From positions 3,428,501-3,492,500 of the forward strand of contig NZ_CP048222.1 of assembly GCF_010119975.1 (NCBI RefSeq): 64,000 bases of DNA, read 5' to 3'. A model generated the notes under the pieces. That model had not been told where the DNA came from. It saw only the letters and a program-made list of their open reading frames with translations, and ran no database searches. Numbering within the stretch: the first letter of the stretch is position 1; each line of letters opens with the position of its first letter. The position numbers and the translations under genes were made by a program. Below, one piece after another: positions 17,858 through 25,870 of this stretch. The stretch comes from Rhodocytophaga rosea (GTDB taxonomy: Bacteria; Bacteroidota; Bacteroidia; Cytophagales; 172606-1).

Positions 17858-19282
17858 CTATCGAATGGGTTTGGCTTTGATTTCTTTTACTAGTTTCAGA
17901 TCAGAATTATCCGGCAGAATCAGCACACAATTGCCTCTTCCTTTTTCGGCCAGGGTTTGCAACATGGGAGCTGGTGTGCCAGACTGGTTATTATTACGGC
18001 TGAAATCAAATACGCTGAGAAAAATTTCTTCCCGGCTCTTTTGCTCTATTAACGTATGTACTTCCGGATGCACTGAAAAACTTCCGTCTGTTGCCAGAAT
18101 GATCCGGTTATTGCCTCCCCGGATATAACTTTTACCAGCAACTTTATAAGCTAAGGTAAGTCCGGCATTGGCATCTGTGCTGCCATCTGATTGTAATTGA
18201 TCGATTACCTGATTGATTTTTGCCGTTTCGCTTCCTGCTACAGCCTGTAACATTACTTTAGCCTTACCCGAATAAACCACTATCGTTACTTTGTCTTCCG
18301 GTCTCAATAAAGGCAACAAACGCTTCACGGATTGTTTCAAGAGAGGTAATTTTTGGGGCGAATTCATCGAACCAGACACATCAAGCAGTAAAACAAGATT
18401 GGTAAACGCATAGTTGGTCAGCGGAGAAAAATCCACTTCCTGGACAGATGGACGAGTATATACTGTGTCTACCCTAAGACGATTTACAAACACAGTATCC
18501 ACACGCACCCGGTCTATATACACGGTATCATGAACGATTGTTGCCATAGGAACTTTGGCTGGTTTAGCTGTAATAGCTTGTCTGGAGATTTTATCTTTTG
18601 GCTGTGGCGTTGAAACCTGAACTACCTGCGGAATGGCAGGCAATGTATAGTGGATAGTAAGTCTGGGATGAAGGGCAGGATCTATATTGTCGCTGGAGGA
18701 AAACATCAAGGCACGATAGTATGATTCTGTTTGCAAACGGATCATAAACCCATAATTAGCCTTTGGATTCCTAAACATTTCCTGCACTAGTTTGGTTACC
18801 GCAATAGACAGATAATCCTGATTGGCTCTGGAAGAAACCGGTAAAACTACTTGATGTTGCGAAGTAACTTTGGGTTGATTGTCCCAGGTAACGGTATTTT
18901 CCTGCCAGGGAGAAACTATCCGCTGAATGAAAGTTGTATTTGGCCCACTGAGGGTAGAGTGCAGTGGATTTGCCCGGTCAGTACTATGATAGAGCGAAAG
19001 CGTAGCCTCAGAAATGACAGCATCAGGTGGAATTACAGTAAGATTGAATGCAATGAGTCCTCTTAGAATACCGGGTGTACCATCGTAGGTCCAGGCGGAT
19101 GCAGGCAGTTTACTATCATTGCCAAAGTTCCGGTCTGGCATATACTCATGTATGTAGGCATCTTTTCCCACTTTAGAATCAGGTTGCAGGGTAAGTACCT
19201 GTTGCGTTTGTGCAAACAATAATGAGCCCATTAACAAAAAACTAAATGTATGCAAGAGAAATACCCGGAGCTTTATAAACAT
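17858..19282 (-). CDS. Exported DNRLRE-domain plus von Willebrand factor A protein
   Basis: 474 residues. A signal peptide (about 1-25, ending LLFAQ) is followed by a DNRLRE/CBM96-type beta domain (about 30-215: KVGKDAYIHEYMPDRNFG, LRGLIAFNL, WQENTVTWDNQP). Next comes a proline- and valine-rich linker with three DTVYIDRVRVDTVFVN-type repeats (about 248-280), and then a VWA domain (about 295-460) with an intact MIDAS, LLLDVSGSM. VWA domains bind ligands through a divalent metal. The combination of a cell-wall-type beta domain and VWA suggests a surface or periplasmic adhesion or assembly factor. No operon partner is nearby. Confidence 0.85.
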   Translation of the reverse strand: MFIKLRVFLLHTFSFLLMGSLLFAQTQQVLTLQPDSKVGKDAYIHEYMPDRNFGNDSKLPASAWTYDGTPGILRGLIAFNLTVIPPDAVISEATLSLYHSTDRANPLHSTLSGPNTTFIQRIVSPWQENTVTWDNQPKVTSQHQVVLPVSSRANQDYLSIAVTKLVQEMFRNPKANYGFMIRLQTESYYRALMFSSSDNIDPALHPRLTIHYTLPAIPQVVQVSTPQPKDKISRQAITAKPAKVPMATIVHDTVYIDRVRVDTVFVNRLRVDTVYTRPSVQEVDFSPLTNYAFTNLVLLLDVSGSMNSPQKLPLLKQSVKRLLPLLRPEDKVTIVVYSGKAKVMLQAVAGSETAKINQVIDQLQSDGSTDANAGLTLAYKVAGKSYIRGGNNRIILATDGSFSVHPEVHTLIEQKSREEIFLSVFDFSRNNNQSGTPAPMLQTLAEKGRGNCVLILPDNSDLKLVKEIKAKPIR

Positions 19283-19645
19283 ATGTTTGTATCAGATATA
19301 ATTGTTTCGTAACGGCCTGTAAATGAGAAGCCAGACGAATCTGCTAAAACAATAGCTACTAAATTCCTTTAAATGCCCGGAGTTCTTACCTGTGTTCAAT
19401 TTTGGGAAATAAGTATAAGGAAATAGTTGTTTCACCATAAGCAGCTTCTAAGCATAATGTGAACTCGGAGATAAAGAAGCTATTTTCCTTTGTGGGTAGG
19501 GGTGCAGCAACAGTGTGGCCGGTTTTGGCTTTGTGCGTAAGCCGGAGGTTTGCGCGACTATCAGCCATTCCAGCGTAAAACAGGCTTTGTTGGTGCTGCC
19601 ACAACTACGTTGGTTTGCTTCGGCTCTCGCCTCACAAATGTTTTG

Positions 19646-19679
19646 TTACTTTTATTTTGGGCATGCAAAATAAAAGTAA
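19646..19679. repeat. Perfect 13-bp inverted repeat, REP-like
   Basis: TTACTTTTATTTT, spacer GGGCATGC and AAAATAAAAGTAA. The core TTACTTTT...AAAAGTAA is the same type as the 17574-17607 palindrome. It could also form a structured RNA. Confidence 0.8.
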
Positions 19680-19826
19680 AGGCGGCCTGAGTAGAAAAAC
19701 TGTTGAAAAGAATCTAAAACGCTATTTATATACTAATTTATCTTTGAACTCAATTTAAGACATAAGTAATCAATCATAGAATATCTATAGTCAATAATTA
19801 TCCATTTTACATTCTCCATTTACTTA

Positions 19827-19834
19827 TATTTTTG
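19827..19834 (+). promoter_or_regulatory. Bacteroidota -7 box of ispF
   Basis: TATTTTTG fits TAnnTTTG and lies 27 bp before the ispF ATG. A transcript starting about 7 nt downstream would have a leader of roughly 20 nt. Confidence 0.5.
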
Positions 19835-19860
19835 CATTTTTACAGCCCAATTATACTTTT

Positions 19861-20385
19861 ATGAAAATACGCGTAGGACAAGGATATGATGTTCACCAAT
19901 TACAGGAAGGCCTTCCTTTCTGGCTGGGTGGTATCCGGATCGAACATACACACGGAGCCCTAGGTCATTCAGATGCCGATGTACTCATTCATGTGATTTG
20001 CGATGCCCTGCTGGGAGCTGCCAACCTGCGTGATATTGGTTACCATTTTTCCGATAAAGATCCGCAGTACCAAGGCATAGACAGCAAAATACTCCTGAAA
20101 CGGGTTATGGACTTAATACGCACTGAAGGCTATGAGATCAGCAATGTTGATGCAACCATTTGCTTGCAAACACCCAAAATTAATCCGCATGTGCCTGCCA
20201 TGAAAAAGGTACTTGCCGAAGTAATGGCCATCCGCGAAGAAGATATTTCCATTAAAGCCACTACCACCGAACACTTAGGTTTTGTGGGCAGAAAAGAAGG
20301 TGTAGCGGCCTATGCTGTAGCTTTAATTTACCGGATAGAAGATGCGACTCCCCTCAGCGGCATGACTAATAGCAATATTAGATAA
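19861..20385 (+). CDS. ispF: 2-C-methyl-D-erythritol 2,4-cyclodiphosphate synthase
   Basis: 174 residues, slightly longer than the usual 155-160 because of a short C-terminal tail. The family converts CDP-methylerythritol 2-phosphate to the cyclic diphosphate in the MEP isoprenoid pathway. The metal site GYDVH (Asp and His at about residues 9-11) and the region LGHSDADVLIH (about 38-48) are intact, as are the substrate-binding DIGYHFSD and TTTEHLGFVGR motifs. It works as a cytosolic homotrimer. It has its own promoter box, and no other isoprenoid gene is adjacent. Confidence 0.96.
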   Translation: MKIRVGQGYDVHQLQEGLPFWLGGIRIEHTHGALGHSDADVLIHVICDALLGAANLRDIGYHFSDKDPQYQGIDSKILLKRVMDLIRTEGYEISNVDATICLQTPKINPHVPAMKKVLAEVMAIREEDISIKATTTEHLGFVGRKEGVAAYAVALIYRIEDATPLSGMTNSNIR

Positions 20386-20905
20386 GCTTGTTACTATTTT
20401 AATGATTAAGAGGCACTTATAGAGTGCTTTTATATTGCATTATATATGATGCTTCTAGTAACTATTCTACATAACGAGACTACTCATAAAACTAACCCAT
20501 TTTCAGATTTATCCTTCACAAAAGCTTTCAAGCTCCTGTTTTAAGAAAAATAGTTAGATAAAATACCTATTTTTAGGTATTGCAGGCTGAGAAAAAAGTT
20601 TATAATATTGCTCTGCAACCAGCTGCAAAACAGGTTATTTTTTTACAATCAATTCCAGGATTAATTAGCACGCCTGGCAATCGCCAGAATAGTCATCCCT
20701 TATCATATTGCACTTTTTGTAAAAGCACTACAGGTGTATAGGTAGCTTTTTGTGCCTGTACTAAGCCCAGTTATTGGTATAGCCAGCTTAAGAAGCCAGG
20801 CTATACCTCAGCAATGCCTTTGCCCATAATTTAATAGCTATGGCAATGATTAATTAACATACCAATACAACTAAATAATATTAACCAGCCTTCAAACCAG
20901 TGTAT
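20386..20905. other. Intergenic region with a hairpin
   Basis: 520 bp with no convincing gene. A weak hairpin with T-run follows ispF (about 20411-20432). A 9-bp inverted repeat GGTATAGCC/GGCTATACC lies at 20776-20807, about 100 bp before the AraC-type gene, and could be an operator. No -7 box of the TAnnTTTG type is obvious. Confidence 0.45.
20776..20807. repeat. Inverted repeat GGTATAGCC / GGCTATACC
   Basis: Nine-base perfect arms separated by 14 bases. It sits upstream of the AraC-family gene, so an operator or attenuator is possible; there is no T-run behind it, so it is not a standard terminator. Confidence 0.5.
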
Positions 20906-21526
20906 ATGTTCAGTAAAGTACATTTCTCTACAACCAAAATACAAGGATACCTACAAGTATGGAATACTGCTATCCGAACCCTGGCAAATGTAGGAGCATA
21001 TATCTGGTATAGAGATAAGCCAATACAGGCAAAGCAGGCCTCTGGTATACTTTCCATCACAGAGGCACATGAAGACTTTTCCAGGAATAGCATACCTGAA
21101 ATGCAGCCAGACGATTCTAGTGCAACGACAGACAAAACTTATAAAATACCCTCCCGCTTTGTATTAGCAGAAAACCTTTGCCGGAACTACAGTGAGCGGA
21201 TAGAGACGTACTTTGAGCAGAAAAAGCCCTATTTAGACCCTGAGCTTACTATGCAAAAAGTAGCCGCTGAGCTGAATATGCCTCTGCACCATCTTTCTAT
21301 GGTACTCAACGAATGTATTGGTTATAGCTTTACCGACTATGTAAACCGCTATCGGATTGAAGAAGTAAAGCGCAAATTAACAGAAATGCAGTACCTCAAA
21401 ATAGAAAGCATTGGCTATGAAGCTGGCTTTAACTCCAAAGCTACTTTTAACCGGGTGTTTAAAAAACACTGCCGGCAAAGCCCTTCGGAATACCAAAAAG
21501 CTTTACGGATCCCGGTAAGCACTTAA
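20906..21526 (+). CDS. AraC-family transcription regulator with short N-terminal part
   Basis: 206 residues from ATG 20906 (GTG 20900 adds two). The last 100 residues form the double HTH of AraC proteins: LTMQKVAAELNMPLHHLSMVLNEC, then FTDYVNRYRIEEVKRKL, and the second HTH IESIGYEAGFNSKATFNRVFKKHCRQSPSEY. The preceding linker has the residue pattern seen in Bacteroidota membrane-sensor AraC proteins, but the usual seven-helix sensor part is missing; only about 90 residues precede the HTH. It may be a truncated relic or a small cytosolic regulator. A terminator follows. Confidence 0.78.
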   Translation: MFSKVHFSTTKIQGYLQVWNTAIRTLANVGAYIWYRDKPIQAKQASGILSITEAHEDFSRNSIPEMQPDDSSATTDKTYKIPSRFVLAENLCRNYSERIETYFEQKKPYLDPELTMQKVAAELNMPLHHLSMVLNECIGYSFTDYVNRYRIEEVKRKLTEMQYLKIESIGYEAGFNSKATFNRVFKKHCRQSPSEYQKALRIPVST

Positions 21527-21563
21527 TTAAGTTTCATAATCTTAAGAAGCTTTTTACTTTGTT

Positions 21564-21591
21564 GGCTCATTTTATAAAATGAGCCTTTTTT
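21564..21591 (+). terminator. Intrinsic terminator after the AraC-type gene
   Basis: GGCTCATTTT, AT, AAAATGAGCC followed by a T-run. Located 38 bp after the stop codon. Confidence 0.85.
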
Positions 21592-22215
21592 ACCAGTTAT
21601 ATATTTTATCATTAGCCTTATCTTAAAAACAATGAAAGTTTACATCTCAGCCATAGCAATATTACTATCATTTACTGTGATGGCACAAACAACCATACAA
21701 GATTCTGTAATAGGGGTTGTAGCTATGAACAATGATACGAAAGATAGCCTGAAGTCTTACCTTAACCAGAGAATAATAGTTAAAACAAGAGGAATAGATT
21801 CATTAATTTTTATTAATGAATCTATAGTTTTATTTATCAATGGTATACCTATCAATTCTTCTATAGCAACTCCAAGCATTAAAAATAGACAAAATCTGAT
21901 ATTCAATATTGGAGATACAGCAGTTGCTAATGAGATATGGAGTTTATTTTATGTACCTAATAAAAGTGAGCGGAAATTCACAATAAGTGCCGGAATTAAC
22001 GATGGAGACCCCTTGCCCGCCTCAAAGGATAATTTTACTATCATTTTCTACAGTAAGAATTGGTTATATGGCGCATACCTTACTATTGTTCTACTCTTAA
22101 TAGCATTTATAATATTGATTAGAAAGTCCAATATTATTAAAGAACCGAATACAAGTATAGATCCTCCATTTAGTTTAGCTCGGACTCAGTTTGCATTCTG
22201 GACATTTATAATTGT

Positions 22216-22248
22216 TAAGTAATTAAACACAATTAAGTATAATATTTT
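22216..22248. repeat. Left terminal inverted repeat of the IS630-type element with its TA
   Basis: Aligned with the reverse complement of 23289-23321, 28 of 33 positions agree: TAAGTAA, four mismatches, the 16-base core ACACAATTAAGTATAA, one mismatch, ATTTT. The first two bases are the duplicated TA target. Confidence 0.85.
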
Positions 22249-23268
22249 CATCTACTTCAAGTTTTTTAAAATCAAGTTTAAAGTAAGTACCCAATCCTGA
22301 AAAGATGGTATAAAGTGCCTCCTTAAGCGCTTCTACAGACAGATAGTCTTCGGCTTTGAGCCAATGATATTTCACCTGCTTCCAAAATCGTTCGATCCTG
22401 TTAAGATGAGGACTATACTTAGGCAGCAAAAAGATGTATAATCCTTTCTGTTCCCATTCTTCTTTTTTGACTTCCCATAGGCCACATGTATGCCAGGAGG
22501 CGTTGTCTAAGACTATGACAGTAAACTTGGAAATAGATGTTGAGAAGGCCTCTACACATTCAATGATAAAGTCAGCGTTTAGACTCCCACTTTTCTGATA
22601 AGTAAGCAACTCATTATTTGTACTTAACAAGCCAAATACATTTATCCTTGTACTTCTTTGGGATAAAATAGGGGCGTGTTCGCCTTTTTTGATCCATCCA
22701 TAAGGTACACAAGGGGTAAGGCAAAACCCTGATTCGTCTCCAAAATATAAATCTATACTGCCTGTCTGTGCCAAATAAAGCAAAGCATGTAATCGCTTGA
22801 CTTTCTGCTCATATGCTTCTTTGTTTTGCAATGGCTTTATCCATTTACGGAAACGTTTCCATCGGTAGTCAATTTTTTTAAAAACCGCTTCAAGGTCATC
22901 TCACTCATAGCCGTGCCTAATTTAGCTTCTATCTCTCGCTTAGCTAATTTAAGTTGTTGTTTTTCTTTCTCTATGCTATTTTCCACTACTTCAACATGGG
23001 TAGCATTACTGGTAGTAAGGATGGGTTTTCTGCCTTTCCCTTTTTGGTTCTTTAACCCTACCACACCTGTTTTCTCAAAGCGATCAAACCACTTATAAAT
23101 ACTTAACTGACTTACTTGAAAAATGCTTGCTAACTTCTGTACTTGATAGCCTTGATTGGATAACAGTATACATTGGCAACGGTTACGTTCCTGATAACTT
23201 TTACTATCTTTATGAATCTTCTCTAAGTCTTGTTTTTGCTTGTCTGTAATCTTCTTGATATAACGCAT
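22223..23268 (-). CDS. IS630-type transposase, two overlapping frames joined by -1 frameshift
   Basis: The first frame (from ATG 23268) encodes a helix-turn-helix part: YQVQKLASIFQVSQLSIYKWF, then KTGVVGLKNQKGKGRKP. It ends at 22837. The second frame, ending at 22223, encodes the RNase H-like DDE domain: DLYFGDESGF (first Asp), FTVIVLDNASWH (second Asp) and LPKYSPHLNRIERFWK (Glu). A -1 shift at the A7 tract (22873-22879) fuses them into about 350 residues, the normal size for IS630 transposases. The protein cuts and re-inserts DNA at TA. The alternative that the element carries a disabling single-base indel is possible. Confidence 0.88.
22873..22879 (-). other. A-AAA-AAA slippery heptamer (probable programmed -1 frameshift)
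   Basis: On the minus strand, TTT TTA AAA AAA in the first frame shifts back one base to read ATT GAC TAC in the second, linking HTH and DDE domains without a stop. A-AAA-AAA is a well-known slippery sequence in bacterial insertion elements. A 12-bp palindrome (22849-22860) lies shortly downstream and could be a weak stimulator. Confidence 0.7.
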
Positions 23269-23288
23269 AAGCAAAGATACAATTTGCC

Positions 23289-23321
23289 AAAATCTTATAC
23301 TTAATTGTGTACTCTTACTTA
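23289..23321. repeat. Right terminal inverted repeat of the IS630-type element with its TA
   Basis: Reverse complement of the left end at 28 of 33 positions, with the uninterrupted 16-base core. The last two bases are the duplicated TA. Confidence 0.85.
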
Positions 23322-23851
23322 GTTCCTATATATATATATGGATTGTAAAAGATAATTATAACTCAATTAATGCCACCGCCCTTATTTTATTAGGAATAAG
23401 TGCAGTAACAGCCGTTTCAGGTGCCCTCATTAGCAATACCCAGGCAAGACAAGATGTAACTAATACCCTTGAGACTAAATCCTCACAGGGCTTCATATTA
23501 GATATTCTTTCAGATGGAGAAACAGGAATAAGTATTCACCGGTTTCAAAATGTACTATTCAACCTTGTGCTAGGATTTATATTTATCATCCGCGTATATG
23601 AAAATCTAGAAATGCCTTTATTTGAAGAAACTGTACTTATGCTAATGGGGGTCAGTTCTGGAATGTATGCAGCCTTGAAGCTTGGGGAAAATAGAACGCT
23701 TACCAATACAGCTGTAGCAGTAAATAATACGGCTTCTCTTTCCTCTTTATCAACAGCTACAAATGATGAATCTGAAACTGTAATAGATGAAGCAACAATC
23801 GCTGAAAAAGAAACAGCGGGTTAATAATATGAAATAAATATTAATAATTCT

Positions 23852-24640
23852 ATGATTACTGTTGATAAACGTATTCCTAGTCCAAATTTCACACCTGGAC
23901 GTCGTTCTTTTAAACCTGAAGCTATTGTTATTCATATTATGGAAGGTACATTAGCTGGGACAGATTCATGGTTTGCTAATCGTGCCTCCAAAGTATCAGC
24001 TCATTTTGGCATTGGCAGCAATGGAACCCTTCATCAGTATGTAGAAATAGCAAATACGGCCTGGCATTCCGGAAGAGTAAATAATCCAACATGGATTGGG
24101 ATTAAAGCAAATGGCTTAAGAGCATATTTTAATCCTAATTACTATACAATTGGAATTGAGCACGAGGGGTTTGGTATGACTGCCTGGACCAGTGCTATGT
24201 ATAATAAAAGCGCTGAGTTAATTGCTCACTTATGCCTAGACCATCATATTCCTTTAGACAGAGCACACATAGTAGGCCATCATGAAATTTATTCAGTAAA
24301 ATCTTGTCCAGGTCATAGAGTAGATATTAATTCTTTGATTGACCTGGCAAAGCAGCACCTTACTAAAGTTATTAACCCAGCTTCGCCTGTTCCTATAGCG
24401 TTAGTTCCAGTAGCATCTACATTAAGTATAATAAATCAGTCAGGTACAGTGGTAGTAAATAAGACATTAAATATACGGGAGAAAAGCCCAAATACCGCTG
24501 TTAAAATAGTGAGCCAGGCATTAGCCGGGACTATATTGAGTTATAATGGTTGGGTAACAGATGGCCAACCAGTTAATGGCAACCGCAAATGGTACTTTGA
24601 TGCGAATGGTGATTACTTCTGGAGCGGCGCCACAGCATAA
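23852..24640 (+). CDS. N-acetylmuramoyl-L-alanine amidase (Amidase_2) with SH3-like tail
   Basis: 262 residues, starting 27 bp after the disrupted membrane protein gene. The Amidase_2 domain (about 5-170) has the zinc ligands His28 (IVIHIMEG), the late His of GHHEIYS and the Cys of SCPGHR, plus SAHFGIGSNGTLHQYVE and AWHSG. It cleaves the amide bond between muramic acid and L-alanine. A C-terminal bacterial SH3-like domain (about 195-262: VVVNKTLNIREKSPNT, WYFDANGDYFW) would bind peptidoglycan. There is no signal peptide, as in phage endolysins, so export would need another route; or the enzyme acts only after lysis or through an injection-type apparatus. Confidence 0.9.
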   Translation: MITVDKRIPSPNFTPGRRSFKPEAIVIHIMEGTLAGTDSWFANRASKVSAHFGIGSNGTLHQYVEIANTAWHSGRVNNPTWIGIKANGLRAYFNPNYYTIGIEHEGFGMTAWTSAMYNKSAELIAHLCLDHHIPLDRAHIVGHHEIYSVKSCPGHRVDINSLIDLAKQHLTKVINPASPVPIALVPVASTLSIINQSGTVVVNKTLNIREKSPNTAVKIVSQALAGTILSYNGWVTDGQPVNGNRKWYFDANGDYFWSGATA

Positions 24641-24695
24641 AACTACTTTTTATTCTTTTACGACTTTTCTTGGTCCTTCTCTTCTGCCTATACAT

Positions 24696-25724
24696 ATGAA
24701 TAAGCTGCGCTTTATTGTGCCATTAATAATAATTCAATTTATTACCTATACTTTATTTGCCCAGAGCCTCATCCATAACTTTGATGGAAAAAAGGTAATT
24801 AGTATGGGAGGCTATTATAGCTATTTTGGAGCAAGTAATAATGGTAGCTGGCTTTTTCCTTTTATGGCTTACCAGCATAACCTCCGCCTGGATAAATTTC
24901 AGGCAGACGGCAATTCCATTATCCTCCAGCTAGGGACTTCTATCACCCCAAACCAGAATATGGATTATGATACCAGCAGCAATTACACATTTATGCTGCC
25001 CGGCTATGTCAATCCTTTTATTACATTCTATACCGTTCAGAAAATAGGCAATAGCGGATTTACGTATCACGCCAATCTTTCAAATGGGCTAAAATTATTG
25101 CCATATAGCTCAGTAAGTGATTCTACTATTTTAAAAAATAGTATGCTTCAATATTATATCGGCTTTGGTACAGGAATTAGGTACAGAGAATACTTAGACT
25201 TTAATATCCAACTCAACCGCATCTTTCATGATATTACCGGCCATACCAAAGAAAATTTCAAAGATAGTCACCCAGGTAAAAAATTACATGGCGGTTTTGT
25301 TAGCATGAACATGAGAGTATATCCACTTAATAAAAATATACCTGGAGGTAATTTATCACTGTTTACTGAGATTGAGTGGAGGAGTTTAGGAGAGTCTTAT
25401 TTAAATGATAAAACTCTTGCGTTTGGTTTTGGGGGAAAATACATAATTAAAGAAAAGACTCAGTGGAAAAAAGAACAGTTGGAAAGGCAAATTAAAAAGT
25501 TGATTAGAGATATTAACAAAGAAACAGAGGTTTCTGATACAGAGAAAAGCACTTTTAATGAAAAAATAAAACAGATAAAAGATGATCTGCAAATATTAAG
25601 AAACAATCTTCCATCAATCGAAGCCCAAAAAATAGAAAGTAATTTAGAGAATTTAGAAAGAGATTTAAATAAAAAACCACTTCAAATTACTGATGATACT
25701 GGAAATAAAGAATCTCAAAAATAA
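24696..25724 (+). CDS. Outer-membrane-type protein with C-terminal coiled coil
   Basis: 342 residues from ATG 24696; the frame stays open upstream inside the amidase gene, but the signal peptide MNKLRFIVPLIIIQFITYTLF (first 21 residues) sets the start. Residues about 25-250 show alternating strands and aromatic ends typical of a beta-barrel or beta-rich envelope protein (GGYYSYFGASNNGSWLFPFM, YTIGFGTGIRYREYLDFN-like patterns). Residues about 250-335 are a strongly charged coiled coil with heptads (KKEQLERQIKKLIRDINKE). The coil could reach into the periplasm. Family unknown. It follows the amidase gene by 55 bp. Confidence 0.72.
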   Translation: MNKLRFIVPLIIIQFITYTLFAQSLIHNFDGKKVISMGGYYSYFGASNNGSWLFPFMAYQHNLRLDKFQADGNSIILQLGTSITPNQNMDYDTSSNYTFMLPGYVNPFITFYTVQKIGNSGFTYHANLSNGLKLLPYSSVSDSTILKNSMLQYYIGFGTGIRYREYLDFNIQLNRIFHDITGHTKENFKDSHPGKKLHGGFVSMNMRVYPLNKNIPGGNLSLFTEIEWRSLGESYLNDKTLAFGFGGKYIIKEKTQWKKEQLERQIKKLIRDINKETEVSDTEKSTFNEKIKQIKDDLQILRNNLPSIEAQKIESNLENLERDLNKKPLQITDDTGNKESQK

Positions 25725-25870
25725 AATGCACAGTCTGCTCAAACAAGTAATACCAAGAAGCAGGAAATTGATGCTCCCACAGACAAGAACTAAAAGTAAT
25801 TAATACAGCAGAAAAGACCTAAAAGCTGTGAAGTGAACTAAAATACAAACCTCTAAAAGAACTTATATTT

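Larger units (their letters stand above)
19283..19860. other. Intergenic region containing a repeat-like segment
   Basis: 578 bp. The part from about 19440 to 19695 is visibly more GC-rich than the rest and ends in the palindrome at 19646-19679. The right end holds the promoter of ispF. Short open frames cross it, but their composition is not protein-like. Confidence 0.5.
22218..23319 (-). mobile_element. IS630-family insertion sequence, 1.1 kb
   Basis: 1102 bp flanked by a duplicated TA dinucleotide (22216-22217 and 23320-23321), the target preference of the IS630/Tc1-mariner group. It has long imperfect terminal inverted repeats and carries one transposase on the minus strand, in two frames. 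It is inserted in the membrane protein gene 21632-23824. Both ends and the catalytic residues are intact, so the copy may be active. Confidence 0.92.
21632..23824 (+). pseudogene. Exported five-helix membrane protein gene, split by an IS630-type insertion
   Basis: The gene begins with a signal peptide (MKVYISAIAILLSFTVMAQ) and runs for 195 codons to 22216, where the IS starts; a stop arises in the IS end. Beyond the IS the same frame resumes at 23322 and runs to 23824. Removing the IS and one TA gives an open frame of 362 codons with the junction FAFWTFIIV/SSYIYIWIV, a continuous transmembrane helix. Features: periplasmic domain about 20-142, helices about 146-163, 187-204, 213-233, 273-290 and 305-323. 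The segments FSLARTQFAFW and SQGFILDILSDG look like family signatures; I recall similar unnamed proteins elsewhere but no function. First gene of the envelope cluster 21.6-29.2 kb. The full-length product cannot be made in this strain. Confidence 0.85.

Noticed and set aside
19386-19604. Short leftward ORF of 72 codons in the repeat-like region
   Set aside because: No protein-like composition, and it lies in DNA next to a palindromic repeat.
23852-24640. Complete prophage around the amidase
   Set aside because: No capsid, tail, terminase or integrase genes are present; the neighbours are envelope proteins.
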